A stretch of 64,000 bases of DNA from Amphiura filiformis. Lineage: Eukaryota > Echinodermata > Ophiuroidea > Amphilepidida > Amphiuridae. A program made the translations under genes and the position numbers. The DNA lies in NCBI RefSeq assembly GCF_039555335.1, contig NC_092637.1, positions 46,207,613 through 46,271,612 on the forward strand, in the 5' to 3' direction. The stretch's first letter is position 1. Every line of letters begins with the position of its first letter. The notes below the pieces were generated by a model. The model did not search any database and had not been told where the DNA came from. It saw only the letters and a program-made list of their open reading frames with translations. Positions 12,604-23,999 of the stretch are shown here, in pieces.

Positions 12604-13526
12604 CAGGGACAGACTTAGGTTTCAGTTTTCTACTGGCCCTCCGGGCCAGTGAAACGGCAAATCTACTGGCCCTGCGATAAATTTACTGGCCCAACTTTTA
12701 CAATATGTTCTACTGCAAAAAGTGCAAATAAAGAAGCATGTTCCCATGCCTGTAACCAGGGGGCAGGTGGTGAACACCCCCCCCCTCGCCAAATGACACA
12801 AAAATAGAGGTTTTCAGTCCCTGTCGGTCAAAAAGGTCAAAATTTTGAACAAAAGTCCACTTTAAAAAAATCCTGGTTATGGGCCTGCACGTTCCAATAA
12901 GACTTTTAAAGTTAGAGACTACCAATTAGGCCTACCAAACTTGACACATGTTACTCTTGTGTTAACATTATTTCATTCTGTGCCACCATGGACCCTAAAA
13001 ATCTTTTTCCAGGATCTATGGTGCCACTTAAATTCAAGCAAACCTGAACATTTTTAATTGTTTTGTACTGAGCATACACAATATAGACTATAGAGAGACT
13101 AGTCACTACAAGTTCAGTCAGTAGTCCTCCCTTAATCTATAGTTCCAAAAGTTCAGAAAAGAAAAGGTTCAAGTATGCGGCATTTGCGATATCATCATCA
13201 GATAGAGCATGAAAGAGCTTGGAAATAGTACGTAGGCCTACATCGCCGTAAAAGCGGCCGTATATTTCCAACTTGCTTGCAACGCAAGGATCAGAATAAA
13301 TAGACAAAAAAATCATTAAATAAAAATATAAATTACACACAGGTACAGGTGACAAGTGGAGCAGAAACTGTGTCCAATTGTGTTCATCACTGATTATATC
13401 TTGCCTCATTCATATGAGTTATATCAGGATCAAAAATCTAGTGGCCCGCCGGGCCAGCATTGTTGGAAGTTTACTGGCCCGAGGCAAGATCAACTGGCCC
13501 CGGGCCACTACTTAAATCCGTCCCTG
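12604..13526. mobile_element. Non-autonomous hAT-like element with 9-bp target duplication
   Basis: The ends are CAGGGACAGACTTA and TAAATCCGTCCCTG, an imperfect inverted pair with the CAGGG style of hAT ends. The identical word GGCAATGTG flanks it at 12595-12603 and 13527-13535. Both subterminal zones hold several copies of TACTGGCCC or its inverse, as expected of transposase-binding repeats. The interior has no transposase frame. Confidence 0.8.
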
Positions 13527-13539
13527 GGCAATGTGTGTA

Positions 13540-14515
13540 CTTTTTGGGTGTTACTAGTATACTGATGGGGTGGAAAAACAGCAAAAAGTAGGTAGAATCA
13601 GCATCTGAAAGTGTGGTACATCCCCCTACAAAAATCCCCAAATAAGCCTTGAACCCCCTTTTTGTTTTTTACAATGCCATTGAAAGAGTTAATGGGTGGT
13701 TTTAACCCAAGAATTATGAACACTTTTGGGCCTCATCCTCATAACTTGATGGATTCATCTGTGAGGTCAAATTTGGGCAAAAATACTAATTTTTGGAGAA
13801 AATCCCCCCTCCCAAATATAAACAGGTTTTTTCTGGCCCAAATTTTTATTTAAAAAAAGGCATTAATTTCTAAAAACAATTTGCAATCATAAAGCCCAAT
13901 AGTTTCAGTAATTCCAGGGTTATTATATTTACCTGATAAGTCCTGGAAGATTACATAATAGGCCAAGTAAAATAAATAACATGTATATCGTCAGGAAGCA
14001 GTTATTATTTGTTACAAATTTACTATTCATTTCTGTGTAAAATTTCAATTGCAAAGGCTTTGTCAACACATAAAAATGTGGAGGCCCTGATATTTTTGAC
14101 GGTATTACTACCACTAGCTTGAACAAATTGCCAAAAATGGATGAGGGAGGGGACAATATACATGTTATTTTACCTGGCCTAAAAAAATAATGGAGACTGA
14201 GATTCGCTCAATGAAGTGCAGTTATTTCAAATATAATTGAAATTTAAAAATCAACCTTGTATTAGTTTTGAACAAATTTGCAATTTTCACATCTAACCTT
14301 AAATCTTCTTTTTAATAGATTTGACCTTCAATATTTAGGATTGAACCATTAATATCATCATTAGGTGTCATAAATCCTAGAGTGACATAAATGTATAAAA
14401 ATGTACCTTCATGTTTGGTGCATAATAAATGATCATGCTTCTTTTCAGTCTTTCTTTTCAGTCTCAAGTTTATTTCAAGTAGAACCTTTAGGATTTTAGG
14501 GTATAGTAATATTTT
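13540..14515. other. No gene recognised
   Basis: AT-rich unique sequence without a supportable exon. Confidence 0.4.
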
Positions 14516-14522
14516 GTCATAT

Positions 14523-14745
14523 GTAGGCTACATTTGGCCCCTGAATATGGATGAAGCAAACCCTTCAATATAAAGTCTACACCTACAAGGCTTTATCCAT
14601 GTTCAAGGGCCAAAAGTAAATATGACTTTTTTCCTGCATGTACTTTGGGCCCTTGAACACGGATGAAGCAAACTCTTCAATATAAAGTATACACCTACAA
14701 GGCTTTATTCATAATGTTCAATGGCCAAAAGTACATATAAGGCTT
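14523..14745. repeat. Tandem duplication of a self-complementary unit
   Basis: Two copies of about 110 bp share GGATGAAGCAAAC, TTCAATATAAAGT and CACCTACAAGGCTTTAT. Within each copy TTTGGCCC-type and GGGCCAAAAGT-type ends are inverted, so each unit can fold. Confidence 0.8.
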
Positions 14746-15225
14746 TTCCCGCCCAGTGACGGATTTACCCGTTATTTCTTAATCAGATAATCTGTTACTC
14801 TCACAATCCAGAATTAAAAATGCTTCATAGCATTACTGAGGATTTTCAACCACCTTATTATATTCCGCTAATCTATCCTGTGAGAATATTTGTGCAATAA
14901 AGTGATTGCTTTCCTGATTCTCCACCAATTGGAAGTCATGATACTGATTGTGTATACGTATGTAGAACACCAACAGTTTTCTGAAATTTTTTAAGTTTAA
15001 AAGTCTATTTTCCACATTTCCCAGCTTCACATTTACTTGCCTGGAAATAAAGGTAGTATATTTCCACTTTGTGTTTAAGTGTCCAAGGCATTCCAGCCTG
15101 GTTGGTAGCTGCAATTGGTCTGAAAGGCATGTATTCCTATCGTAGTGAAGGCTAAGAATATGTAGAGTCTGAGCATTTTAACAAGAGTTACAGTGGAAGA
15201 TGTGAGGTCTCCATGATATTGATTT
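14746..15225 (-). other. Possible 3' UTR of the minus-strand exon, otherwise unassigned
   Basis: The segment lies downstream of the stop codon of the candidate terminal exon. AATAAA on the minus strand is present near 14706. A 93-residue frame (14833-15114, -) has no recognisable family and would be out of place in a 3' UTR, so I do not call it a gene. Confidence 0.25.
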
Positions 15226-15311
15226 TCAGTGATCCCAATCGACTACTTTCACTTCCACCATGGCACTGTCAACGCTGTTGATCAAGTCATGGTACTTTCT
15301 GACGGTCCTTT
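15226..15311 (-). CDS. Candidate terminal coding exon of an unidentified gene
   Basis: On the minus strand a strong acceptor (TTATTTTGTTGTTTCAG) opens an 86-base exon. Only one frame stays open, with two bases completing a split codon and then 27 codons to a stop. The peptide begins RTVRKYHDLINSV and ends VVDWDH, with a composition that looks coding. The upstream exons would lie at higher coordinates and were not found, so the protein family is unknown. A chance reading frame behind a good acceptor cannot be excluded. Confidence 0.35.
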
Positions 15312-15872
15312 CTGAAACAACAAAATAACAATATTGATACAAGTTATAAACAGAGCTGTTGGACAATTTCATTATTATTATCCACAGCAGAAGCCTGTGA
15401 AGTTATTTTGTTATCCACAGCTGAAGCCTGTTATAGTGTAAAATGTTCTTAAAATCCCTGCACTTCCCAGGCTGCACTTTCAATCCTATGTTTTATTTTT
15501 ACAGTCCATCTTATTTGTTACATTACACTACTCACTATAATGATCGATATTTCAAGCATACTGCTATCTTCAGTAGACAACAACTCCGACTATTTTAAAC
15601 CATGTTGTTCAATGATATTTTGAAATCAACATCATTAAAAATCTTGAGGGTGTGTGACCAGATTGTGGTCCAAGTGTAACACTTTTTGTTTTCTACCTCA
15701 CATCGAGGCACGTCACCCAAACATTCTTATTCCAAATTTGCTCCAATAATTTGGATTCTAGAATTATCTGTATTCCAGTTGTTCATAGAACAGTACATCT
15801 TGGCAGGCCTTGGGCAATGTTTGAGGGGTTCCCTAACTATGAAGGAGTTTCAATAGGAGGTTGCCCTTTAGC
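15312..15872. other. No gene recognised
   Basis: On the minus strand near 15543-15580 there is CTGAAGATAGCAG followed by a short stem and GAAAT, a word style also seen in the Penelope-like end at 63.3 kb. No exon is supportable. Confidence 0.3.
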
Positions 15873-15925
15873 ACACAGTAAGGGTGGATCAACATAATAA
15901 TTATGTTGATCCACCCTTACTGTGT
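15873..15925. repeat. Perfect 24-bp inverted repeat with 5-base centre
   Basis: ACACAGTAAGGGTGGATC and the following six bases are exactly complemented on the far side of an ATAAT centre. There is not one mismatch, so it formed recently or is maintained. Confidence 0.95.
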
Positions 15926-15929
15926 ACCC

Positions 15930-17425
15930 TTAGAATTATTCTACCCTGTAAATTTTGTGACCATAGTGAACTGTCCACAAGGTTATCCGTCCCTTGGAAG
16001 AGGGCGCTGTTTTGAGATTTTATGCTCTGGGCCCATTTTTAACTCCACCCAATTCCAAACTAACTGTATAAAAATGCTGTGCTCATGATGCCATCAGGTC
16101 TTTTCCTTCGGCCGATCTAAAAAGCCTAGGCAGGCAAATTTGCGCCCTGTTTCTGGGGTTATAACCACTCAACTACCATGTTTTTGTTCACACTGCCTCA
16201 ACTATCTATTTCAGTTCCAAAATTTCACTGGGGTTATGAGAAAATATGAGATTTCACCTGATAACAAAATCTGCATATTGATGGGATACCAATTAAGTGG
16301 GGATGAGGCCCGGGATGTGGCTGAAATCTAGTCACCCACCTTTACTAGTCCATGACAGAAAAGAGGGTGGATAATTTGCTACCAAAGAAGGGTACCATAC
16401 CAATTCTAGCAATGCATTTTGAGAAAATACATGCATGTAGATGTACAGGGTGTCCCAGAACAATTAAATCACGGTACCGAATTAATTTGGTCAGCAAGAC
16501 AGTTTGGAATCCACAAGTTTACTATCTTACCCACTTACTGTTTAACTGTGGTGTTTTATAGGAGATTTAAGATCTTTAAATTGCTATGTTGTCCTTCAGG
16601 CACAATTGATGAACTTGGCTGCATTTCATTAAGGTGGGACATGTGTAAACAAATATATAAAATGCATAAAAAAAACAGGTTTGAAAAAGAAATTCATTTA
16701 AAACCATACATTGTGACTTACAGTAATTCAGCGATTCACACTTACATTAATTTTGTTCTATTATTAGTCTGGTCAAAATAGCAATTTCATTGCGCAAATT
16801 TCTGTAAGTTGTGACTTCTGACACCTTCCGCCTTCATATATTGCAGCATTACATCAATTTACATGTATTTAATGATGGATCAATATGCAGAAAACATGCC
16901 CTCAATTGATACATATGTACAAGTTTTCTGTGATCTGAAGTGATCTGCACCTGAATAATAAAACAAAAACCAGACCCTTATTAGTTAATACCCCAGAAAA
17001 TAAAAGACAAAAGAGATGTATAAATTTAAGCCGCCTGAAATTAATCATTTAAAATAGCAAATGAATAATTTGTTTATTTATTTATTTATTTACATAACTG
17101 GCTAAAATACATCAAAAATACACATACAAAGCATGTCATAAAATAAAAATTATAAAAGATTGTCCCGGTAGGCTAGCCAGGAGGAGCCAGGAGCGTGAAC
17201 ACTATCACCCAAGGGGTTTGACCCCTCATGTGAATATGATGAGGAAAATATGCATGCGCACCCACGCAAGTGACTTAGGCAAAAATTGCAACAAAATAAC
17301 CAGCACAAAATTCAGTATTGCCTGAGGATACAGTTTTGTCATAAAACACTGGCCCAGATGCAAAGAAACATGTTGGAGTCCATGCCTCCTCCATCTATAG
17401 AACCCATTCAACATGTTCAATTCGC
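15930..17425. other. No gene recognised
   Basis: Several short frames occur but none matches a family I know. ACAGGGTGTCCCAGAAC near 16444 resembles mariner-type ends, but no second end was found. A (TTTA)n run lies at about 17070-17090. Confidence 0.35.
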
Positions 17426-17429
17426 CTAT

Positions 17430-17595
17430 TGCACGGTTCCGCCATATGCGAGGAGAACCTTGAACTGGCAAAAGACATGAAAGGAAGTATTATGTAACTT
17501 TTCACAATGTTATATGACTGGTTCAATTCCCATTCATGCATGCTGCCAGATCGAGGCTCTCCTTGCATATGGCAGAACCGTGCAATGGGCAAACA
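17430..17595. repeat. Inverted repeat, arms about 36 bp
   Basis: GCACGGTTCCGCCATATGC on the left is answered by GCATATGGCAGAACCGTGC on the right, about 80 bases apart, with the match extending beyond these words. It is probably a small foldback element. Confidence 0.75.
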
Positions 17596-17882
17596 AGAAC
17601 AAACTATGGATAGTGTTTGAGAAATACATACTGCATGGCTTAAGCGCGCTTCAGACTCCATATTGTACGTACAATATTGTATGTACAATACTTTTCGTGA
17701 CGTAAAAAAGTATTACACGTGCAATAAATAGTATGTACCGGGAAAATATATATTGTGCTACAATCATTGGTTGCTTAATTGATACGTAGTTGCCAAATTT
17801 CTAAGAGTGGTAAATTTAGTGAGTGTTCGTGCACGGAATGATGAACATCTTTTCATGTCTTTTTGTATTCAACTGTACTTAA

Positions 17883-18540
17883 GGGCTGGGGTATGAACGT
17901 TTGGACAGTATTTATTTTGGGACATTAGAGCACATCAGACATATCGAATTGCATTCTGAATACGAAGAATATCCTTCGGATATCAAATAATTTTGACTTT
18001 TTGAAATTCGCAATTTAATACACATTTTATGGCAAATCATTAAAAATTGATATTTTTGATATTTAACAGTACTCGAAGTAAACTTTACAAATCTGATGAT
18101 TTATACTTAAAGTGTATGTAGGTGGGATGAAAAGCCGACGATCAATTGAAAAATTTGACCTTTCGGAATGAAGATATGGATTTTTTCCCAAAACACCAAA
18201 GAAAAAGGTCTTTTGGGGAAAAAAATCCATATCTTCGATATGAAAGGTCAAAATTTTCAATTGACCATCGGCTTTTCCTCCCAGCTACATACACTTTAAG
18301 AATATATCATTAGATTTATATAATTTACTTCGAGGACTGTTATATATCAAAAATTTGAAAAATATTAAATTTTTATAATTTGTCATAAAATTTGTATTAT
18401 ATTGTGATTTTCAAAAATGAAAATTATTTGATATCAGAAAGACATGCTTCAGTATTCAGAATGCAATTCGATAGGTCTGAGGTGCTCTCATGTCCCTCAA
18501 AAAATACTGTCGAACGCAATAAACGCTCATTCTAGATCCC
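17883..18540. mobile_element. Foldback MITE family A, copy 1 (TTAA target)
   Basis: Almost the entire 658 bases are self-complementary around an A-rich centre near 18195. It starts GGGCTGGGGTATGAACG, ends ATCCC, and is flanked by TTAA on both sides. Other copies are at 29612-30076, 42283-42864 and 44327-44984. The target site is proven at the last copy. Confidence 0.9.
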
Positions 18541-18605
18541 TTAATATTAAAAGGCCTATTAATACTAACGATATTAATAATATTAAAATTGTAATAATAA
18601 TATAA

Positions 18606-18760
18606 ATGGCACATTCAGTTCTTATTTATTTATTTATTTATAGATTTATTTATTTAGGCCTATTTGTTTATTTATCTATTTGTTTATTTATTGATTGATT
18701 GATTGATTGATTACTGATTGATTAATTGATTTAGCGATTCATTTATACTGACATTTAGTC
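18606..18760. repeat. TTTA and GATT simple-sequence tracts
   Basis: Runs of TTTATTTA followed by GATTGATTGATT. Low complexity and no coding meaning. Confidence 0.85.
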
Positions 18761-21169
18761 ATATATTGATTTAGTCAGTTTCTTAAGTATTATTTGTAGG
18801 CCTATGTATTTATTCTGGTTTTGATTTGATTGATACTGATATTTTCATTGTTTTTTAAAGTTTTGGCATATAACATTATACATTATAACACGTTGTGTTA
18901 TGAATTTGCAACAGCTTTTTACATGTTGATATCGTTGAGGCATGTTATGATGGTGTATGTTATAGACCTACTTATGATCATCCCAATACATCCATAAACG
19001 TGTTAATGTGAAAGCGAGATTACTTGAAATATATATTTCAGAGTTGAAAGAGTTTCAAATATCTGAACATAATTCTGAAATATGTCTCTCTGATTGGTTG
19101 ATGGTCAAGAGGATTACGGCATCCTCAAAGCCTCTTGCTGTAATTCTCTAATCGATATCTATTATAGGACCGATCTTCTGAAATCCATACAACCGTGTCA
19201 AATGAAATAGTCTCGAATCATAATTTGTGCACGATACAACGTTGATACGTCAGATTTCTGAATTTTATTAAAAATAGGCATAAATCACATTGAACAGGTT
19301 GAATGCTGGCAAAAGTAGATAAAATAACTATGGGTCGAATTTACATTAATCAGTGTCCTGGGGCCAGGATAACATTTAGGACTCCTTCGAATTCTAAAAC
19401 AATACTTCGCCAAATGTCCTTGCTTTCATTTTCTCATTTAATTTGTTTTAATTTTAATTAATTTCTTTATCAACTGGCTCTCTGGTAAATCCGGTATTGC
19501 CAAATATTTCTTGTCCATTACCCGTGTTAATCTATTTATTTATTAAAATGAACCATCTATTAAATTCCTATAATACAATGTATAGGCCTAGTGTATTTGA
19601 TAACAAATTTGTTTTTATTTTTGATTGGAATTTGGGTTCCACTTCCATTACACGATTTCATAATAAGATATGTTTGGGCATGGCGGAATTAGTATATGAT
19701 TAAAAATAGACATACTCTTAGGCCCCCTTTTTAATGTTTGTAGGCCTACATTATTGATATCAATATTTATGTACAAAATGCAAAAGAATGTATATATATT
19801 TGATTGTTTTGTAAACATTAAATTTGATGTTTACTCATAATTATGTCTGGAAAGTCAGGGAAAAACTAAGGAGTATCGGTATTTAGTTTCCTGGGAAAGT
19901 GGATAAGATGAGCAGTGAGTAAAAACATTTGCCCTAAATCTTTATTTGATTTTTATTGTTTTATGAATTTATTAGGCTACTGGTAAAGTGCAGAAAGAAC
20001 CTCCAAACGCACTCTAGGATTTTTCATCAGCAGCAGTAGAAATTTCTCTTGCATAGATTTTCTGGTGACCTCGCTTGGATTTAGCAAACAATGAACCGTC
20101 AGGGTTATAGCGCGTTATTTAATCTGATTCAACTCGTCGTGGCACGTATATTTATTGCACGTGTAATACTTTTTGACGTCACGAAAAGTATTTTACATAC
20201 AATATTGTACGTACAATACGGAGTCTGAAGCTAGCCTTAGTTTAATCATCTGGTTATGGTGTGGCCTGCTCTCGGATCTTGCCCTGGGAAATAAGGTTTT
20301 CCAAAATTGGGTCTTTAAATTTTCACACATTCTAAGTTCTCTCTAAATACTTTTAAACATAAAATTGTTAAGTTTTTTACAAAATTATGAAAGTTTTTGT
20401 AGCCTTTTATCATGTATTTAATAGGGGCAGTGGAATCTTGCAGCCTGTGGATCCTTTATAGGGGAGTGTTCAGAAATACTTTGGTGGGGGCTGGAAAATA
20501 TTTTTTTCATGTCGAAAATTTTAACCCCCCTCTTCATGAACCCAAAACTTTTTGACCCCCGTCTTAATGGACCTAAAACGTTTTTGCCCCCCCCCCTCAT
20601 ATAGGTTCAAAACTATTTTGACCCCCCCCCCATCATAATGTACCATTCTACATCAAATGGCAGAGGAAACATTAATGATGCTAAAATTTGTATTCATGTG
20701 CAATGAAATAGTACCCATGTCATTGATATAGAATATGTGGAATTGAGGAAATGTATGCAACCCACTGAACCCAGTATTAATAAACTATACATTTATGATT
20801 GGAATCAGTGGCAACGGAAGCATTATAATGTAGGTGGGGGTTGGAGACGAGTACATTTTGTTCTGGTTTTACCAGGACTTTTTGTTGCGATGAAGCACAA
20901 ATCTAAGACCATTTTAGCCCAAAATACAGGGGCGTAGCACAGTTGCACAGACGAAAAAAGAAATTGCAGTTGCAAATACATACCGGGTTTTTTTTAAGAG
21001 AGACTGAATACATCTCAGCTCCCACCCAGTAAATTGGTACTTATCCCTGAGGGCTAGGGTGTCTGTGTGCTCACTACTCACTGCACATTTGTCTGGGACA
21101 TTTGTCCAATTATCACACAGCCAAATATTTCTGAAAAGGTAATTTTCAGTCATTATTATTATTATTATA

Positions 21170-21306
<137 letters not shown>

Positions 21307-21924
21307 ATTTTTCTTTAATATTTGAATACATTGCCCTTCATTTACATGTATGAGGCTATAGGGACACTGCATGTTAACTGTGAGTTGACAATTTACATGC
21401 AGTGTGTAGCTGTGTGTCACACCCGTACCCCGGCACACACTCAAATACCCCCACATGACTGCTTTCTGGTACAGGTGGTCTGATACATGTAGTTTTTACC
21501 TTCAGGAGTTACCTATTCATGTGTATGGGTCTTTGAAGTGAAATGTGTATGGTTGGTTGAAGGGGTGGGGTGGGGTTTGGTATAGTGGGTTTGTATAGGA
21601 GAGCAATAAGTGGTGTGGTGCAGTGACCTTTGACCAATGACCTTCTTTTTGTACAATTTTATCTTCAAAATTCCATATAATTTAAAAGCAGGAACTGTCA
21701 AATTTTTAAATTAGAAACAAAATATTAAATTTTGCTCAATTTTTTGAAATTATGTTCTACCCGGTGATCCATTTTTTCCAAAATGTTATATACCAAATGA
21801 CCCCCTTCTTTCAAAATTTTATACCCAATTTTTTTACACCAAATGACCCATCTTTATACAAATAGGCTCCTACTAAGCAATGTCAGTAATGACCCCCCTC
21901 CCCCCCCCCAAAAAAAATGGCATG

Positions 21925-22115
21925 GACTCTGACCGAGTCCGGACTTGAGCGCGGGGACTTGGGGCTTATTTTTGTTGGACTCGGACTTGGCTCAGACTTG
22001 TCACCACTGGACATGGACTCCAATCCGGACTCAGGCAAACAAGGATTCGGACTTGGATACAAGTGGACTTGACTCGGCTTGGATGGACTCGGATGAGCTG
22101 GACTCGGGTACAAGT
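21925..22115. repeat. Degenerate GGACTTGG/GGACTCGG repeat
   Basis: The words GGACTTGG, GGACTCGG and GGACTCCG recur at irregular spacing more than a dozen times on the plus strand. It is a cryptic minisatellite. Confidence 0.8.
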
Positions 22116-22633
22116 CTGGAGGCCAGGCATTTTTTAACACTGGATCAAATGCACTTTTGTTGTGGTTCAATACTCAAAACATTTGCGCGCACCCGCAGCA
22201 CGTGAATTCTTTCCCCCCCCCCCCCATGTGCCAAAATTTTTGAACCCCACCTGTTCATACACCCAAAACTTTTTAATCCCCCCTATTCAGAACTCCTAAA
22301 ATTTTATGACCCCCCTATACTCTGATCAGCTCTTAATAGGCGGGGACTCATAACATTGTGGATTGATATAGAACCGCGTACACACAGCTGTGCGCAGCAG
22401 TTACGTAAACTGCACTTTGCGTTTTGCGTGGACACGCATGCTTTTGTCATTTGTGAATTAACGTATGCGTAAGTTGGAACTTTATTGACTCGCCCAGTAA
22501 CAAAATGGATCATAGTATACATATTTTCCAGCCCCCCCCCCCACCAGAGTATTTCTGAACACTCCCTAGGTTAAAATTTACTTTTTGATATGATTATAGT
22601 GAAGGGCGTAGCTTTTGGGTACTTTTTGCCCAA

Positions 22634-22800
22634 TTTCACTTTGTGCAAGATGTCCCGGGTTCAATACCCCGCAGGACCAAAAAAAACATTAATTTCGCTC
22701 TTCCTGTGGCTCATCTGATAATGGCAGGGCAGATGACCCATGACAAAAGACCTTGTTACAGGCGGTTCCAATCAGGGTAATAAGCCAGATTGTTGGCTAC
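22634..22800 (+). mobile_element. tRNA-derived SINE-like repeat, copy 1
   Basis: It begins TTTGTGCAAGATGTCCCGG with a B-box-like GGTTCAATACC, followed by CTCATCTG-TAATGGCAGGG and GGTTCCAATCAGGG, and ends near GATTGTTGGCTACA. A second copy follows at 22868. The B-box-like word suggests a tRNA origin, but no clear A box was found. Confidence 0.55.
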
Positions 22801-22867
22801 AAGTCACAATTTACACTTGAAATTCATAATAAGCATGTGTCAGTCACGCAATATATACATAAAGCAC

Positions 22868-23430
22868 ACTTTGTGCAAGAGGTCCCGGTTCAATTCCCGC
22901 AGGACAAAAATAAATAATTCTGCTCTTCCCGTGGCTCATCTGGTAATGGCAGGGCAGATGACCAATGACAAAAGAAGCTAAAAAAGCCCCGGGGGCACAT
23001 CAAAAATTTTGGTGGGTATGCTCCCCGAATTTTGAGGTGGTGGGTCTTTGGGAGCTGACGGCGTACCGGTAAAAGGGGTCTTTCGGAGCTGCGAACCGGG
23101 CTGTGAACAAGTAAAATGGGGTCTTTTGGAGCTGCGAAAAGTCAAAATCAATGGTCTTTCTTGGCTTTTTGGTTGAAAATCGCCTGAAAAAACAAGAAAT
23201 ATGAGGAATGAGCAATTTTTGGGGCTTTTAGAGCTGAAATTATCAAAATCAAGGGTCTTTCAGAGCTTTATTTTGGTCAAATATAGGAGTCTTTCGAGCT
23301 GCGAAACCCAAAAGGGGGTCTTTCAGGGAGCATACCCGTATGGTCATTTGTGTTGAGTGCCCCCGGGCTAAAAGACCTTGTTACAGTCGGTTCCAATCAG
23401 GGTAATAAGCCCGATTGTTGGCTACAGTAG
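22868..23430 (+). mobile_element. tRNA-derived SINE-like repeat, copy 2, interrupted
   Basis: TTTGTGCAAGAGGTCCCGG to TGACAAAAGAAGC lies at 22868-22984. The tail (AGACCTTGTTACAG to GATTGTTGGCTACA) resumes at 23370, after another element inserted. Confidence 0.6.
22985..23369. mobile_element. CCCGGGGGCAC-ended element nested in the SINE
   Basis: The ends are GCCCCGGGGGCAC and GTGCCCCCGGGC, with inner GGGTATGCTCCC and GGGAGCATACCC also inverted. TAAAA lies on both flanks. The interior repeats a GGGTCTTTCGGAGCTGCGAA-like phrase. It belongs to the same end family as 57236-57736 and 25892-26394. Confidence 0.8.
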
Positions 23431-23849
23431 GTATGTTCATAAACATATCAAAACGTTAGGGTACCCTAGCGTCATTGATCATTTTCTTATTTCATTCCAT
23501 TAACAACCGTCCATTGACATCAACAAAATTCAGACATTTTCTCAAAACATTTGTATTACTAACCCCACAACTTTGACATTATTAGTCGTATATCATGCTT
23601 CTTCATACCAAAACAATCATGAGAATGTCCTGCAATTTAAAATCGATCGAAAACAATGTAGATGATATTGTTTACTCGCAAATAATTTTTATTCACCATC
23701 GCCTATGTATTACAAATGCTCCGATCTGTGCCTGAGATCCGCGTTTTTCAGCTTTTCTACTGCTTTTCTATGTATTTTGACCATTTATCTCAAAACGTTA
23801 CAACGTCGTGGCACCATTTGTATACCTGCTTCCTGGTATCCAATTGAAG

Positions 23850-23985
23850 CTTGGGATGTTTCCAAGCTTCTCATCTAATAAAGAATCTGATTTGCCAAGT
23901 ATCTCACTCGCTTATAGAGAAAAAACTATAAAAGGAGTATATGAACTTCTGAAGCAAAACCCCATATCACCTCTGCATGAACCAG
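23850..23985 (+). CDS. Candidate internal exon, unidentified
   Basis: A 136-base open stretch runs from an AG (CCAATTGAAG) to a donor-like CAG/GTATAT. It encodes a plausible soluble segment containing SLAYREKTIKGVYELLK. No family is recognised and no partner exon was found. The acceptor has a weak pyrimidine tract, so this is tentative. Confidence 0.25.
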
Positions 23986-23999
23986 GTATATTGGTCTCT

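Larger units (their letters stand above)
17641..20239. mobile_element. 2.6-kb non-autonomous DNA transposon with about 90-bp inverted ends
   Basis: The left end (CTTCAGACTCC, TATTGTACGTACAATATTG, CTTTTCGTGACGT, ATTACACGTGCAATAAATA) reappears as its complement at 20148-20239. The ends themselves hold GTACGTAC palindromes. The boundaries suggest a TA target. The interior has no transposase and contains a separate foldback insertion at 17883-18540 and AT-rich simple sequence. Confidence 0.8.

Noticed and set aside
14833..15114. 93-residue minus-strand frame as a gene
   Set aside because: It lies downstream of a stop in a probable 3' UTR, has no recognisable motif, and is within chance length for AT-rich DNA.
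22304..22522. 72-residue cysteine-containing minus frame
   Set aside because: It lies inside an inverted-repeat element and has no signal peptide or family resemblance.
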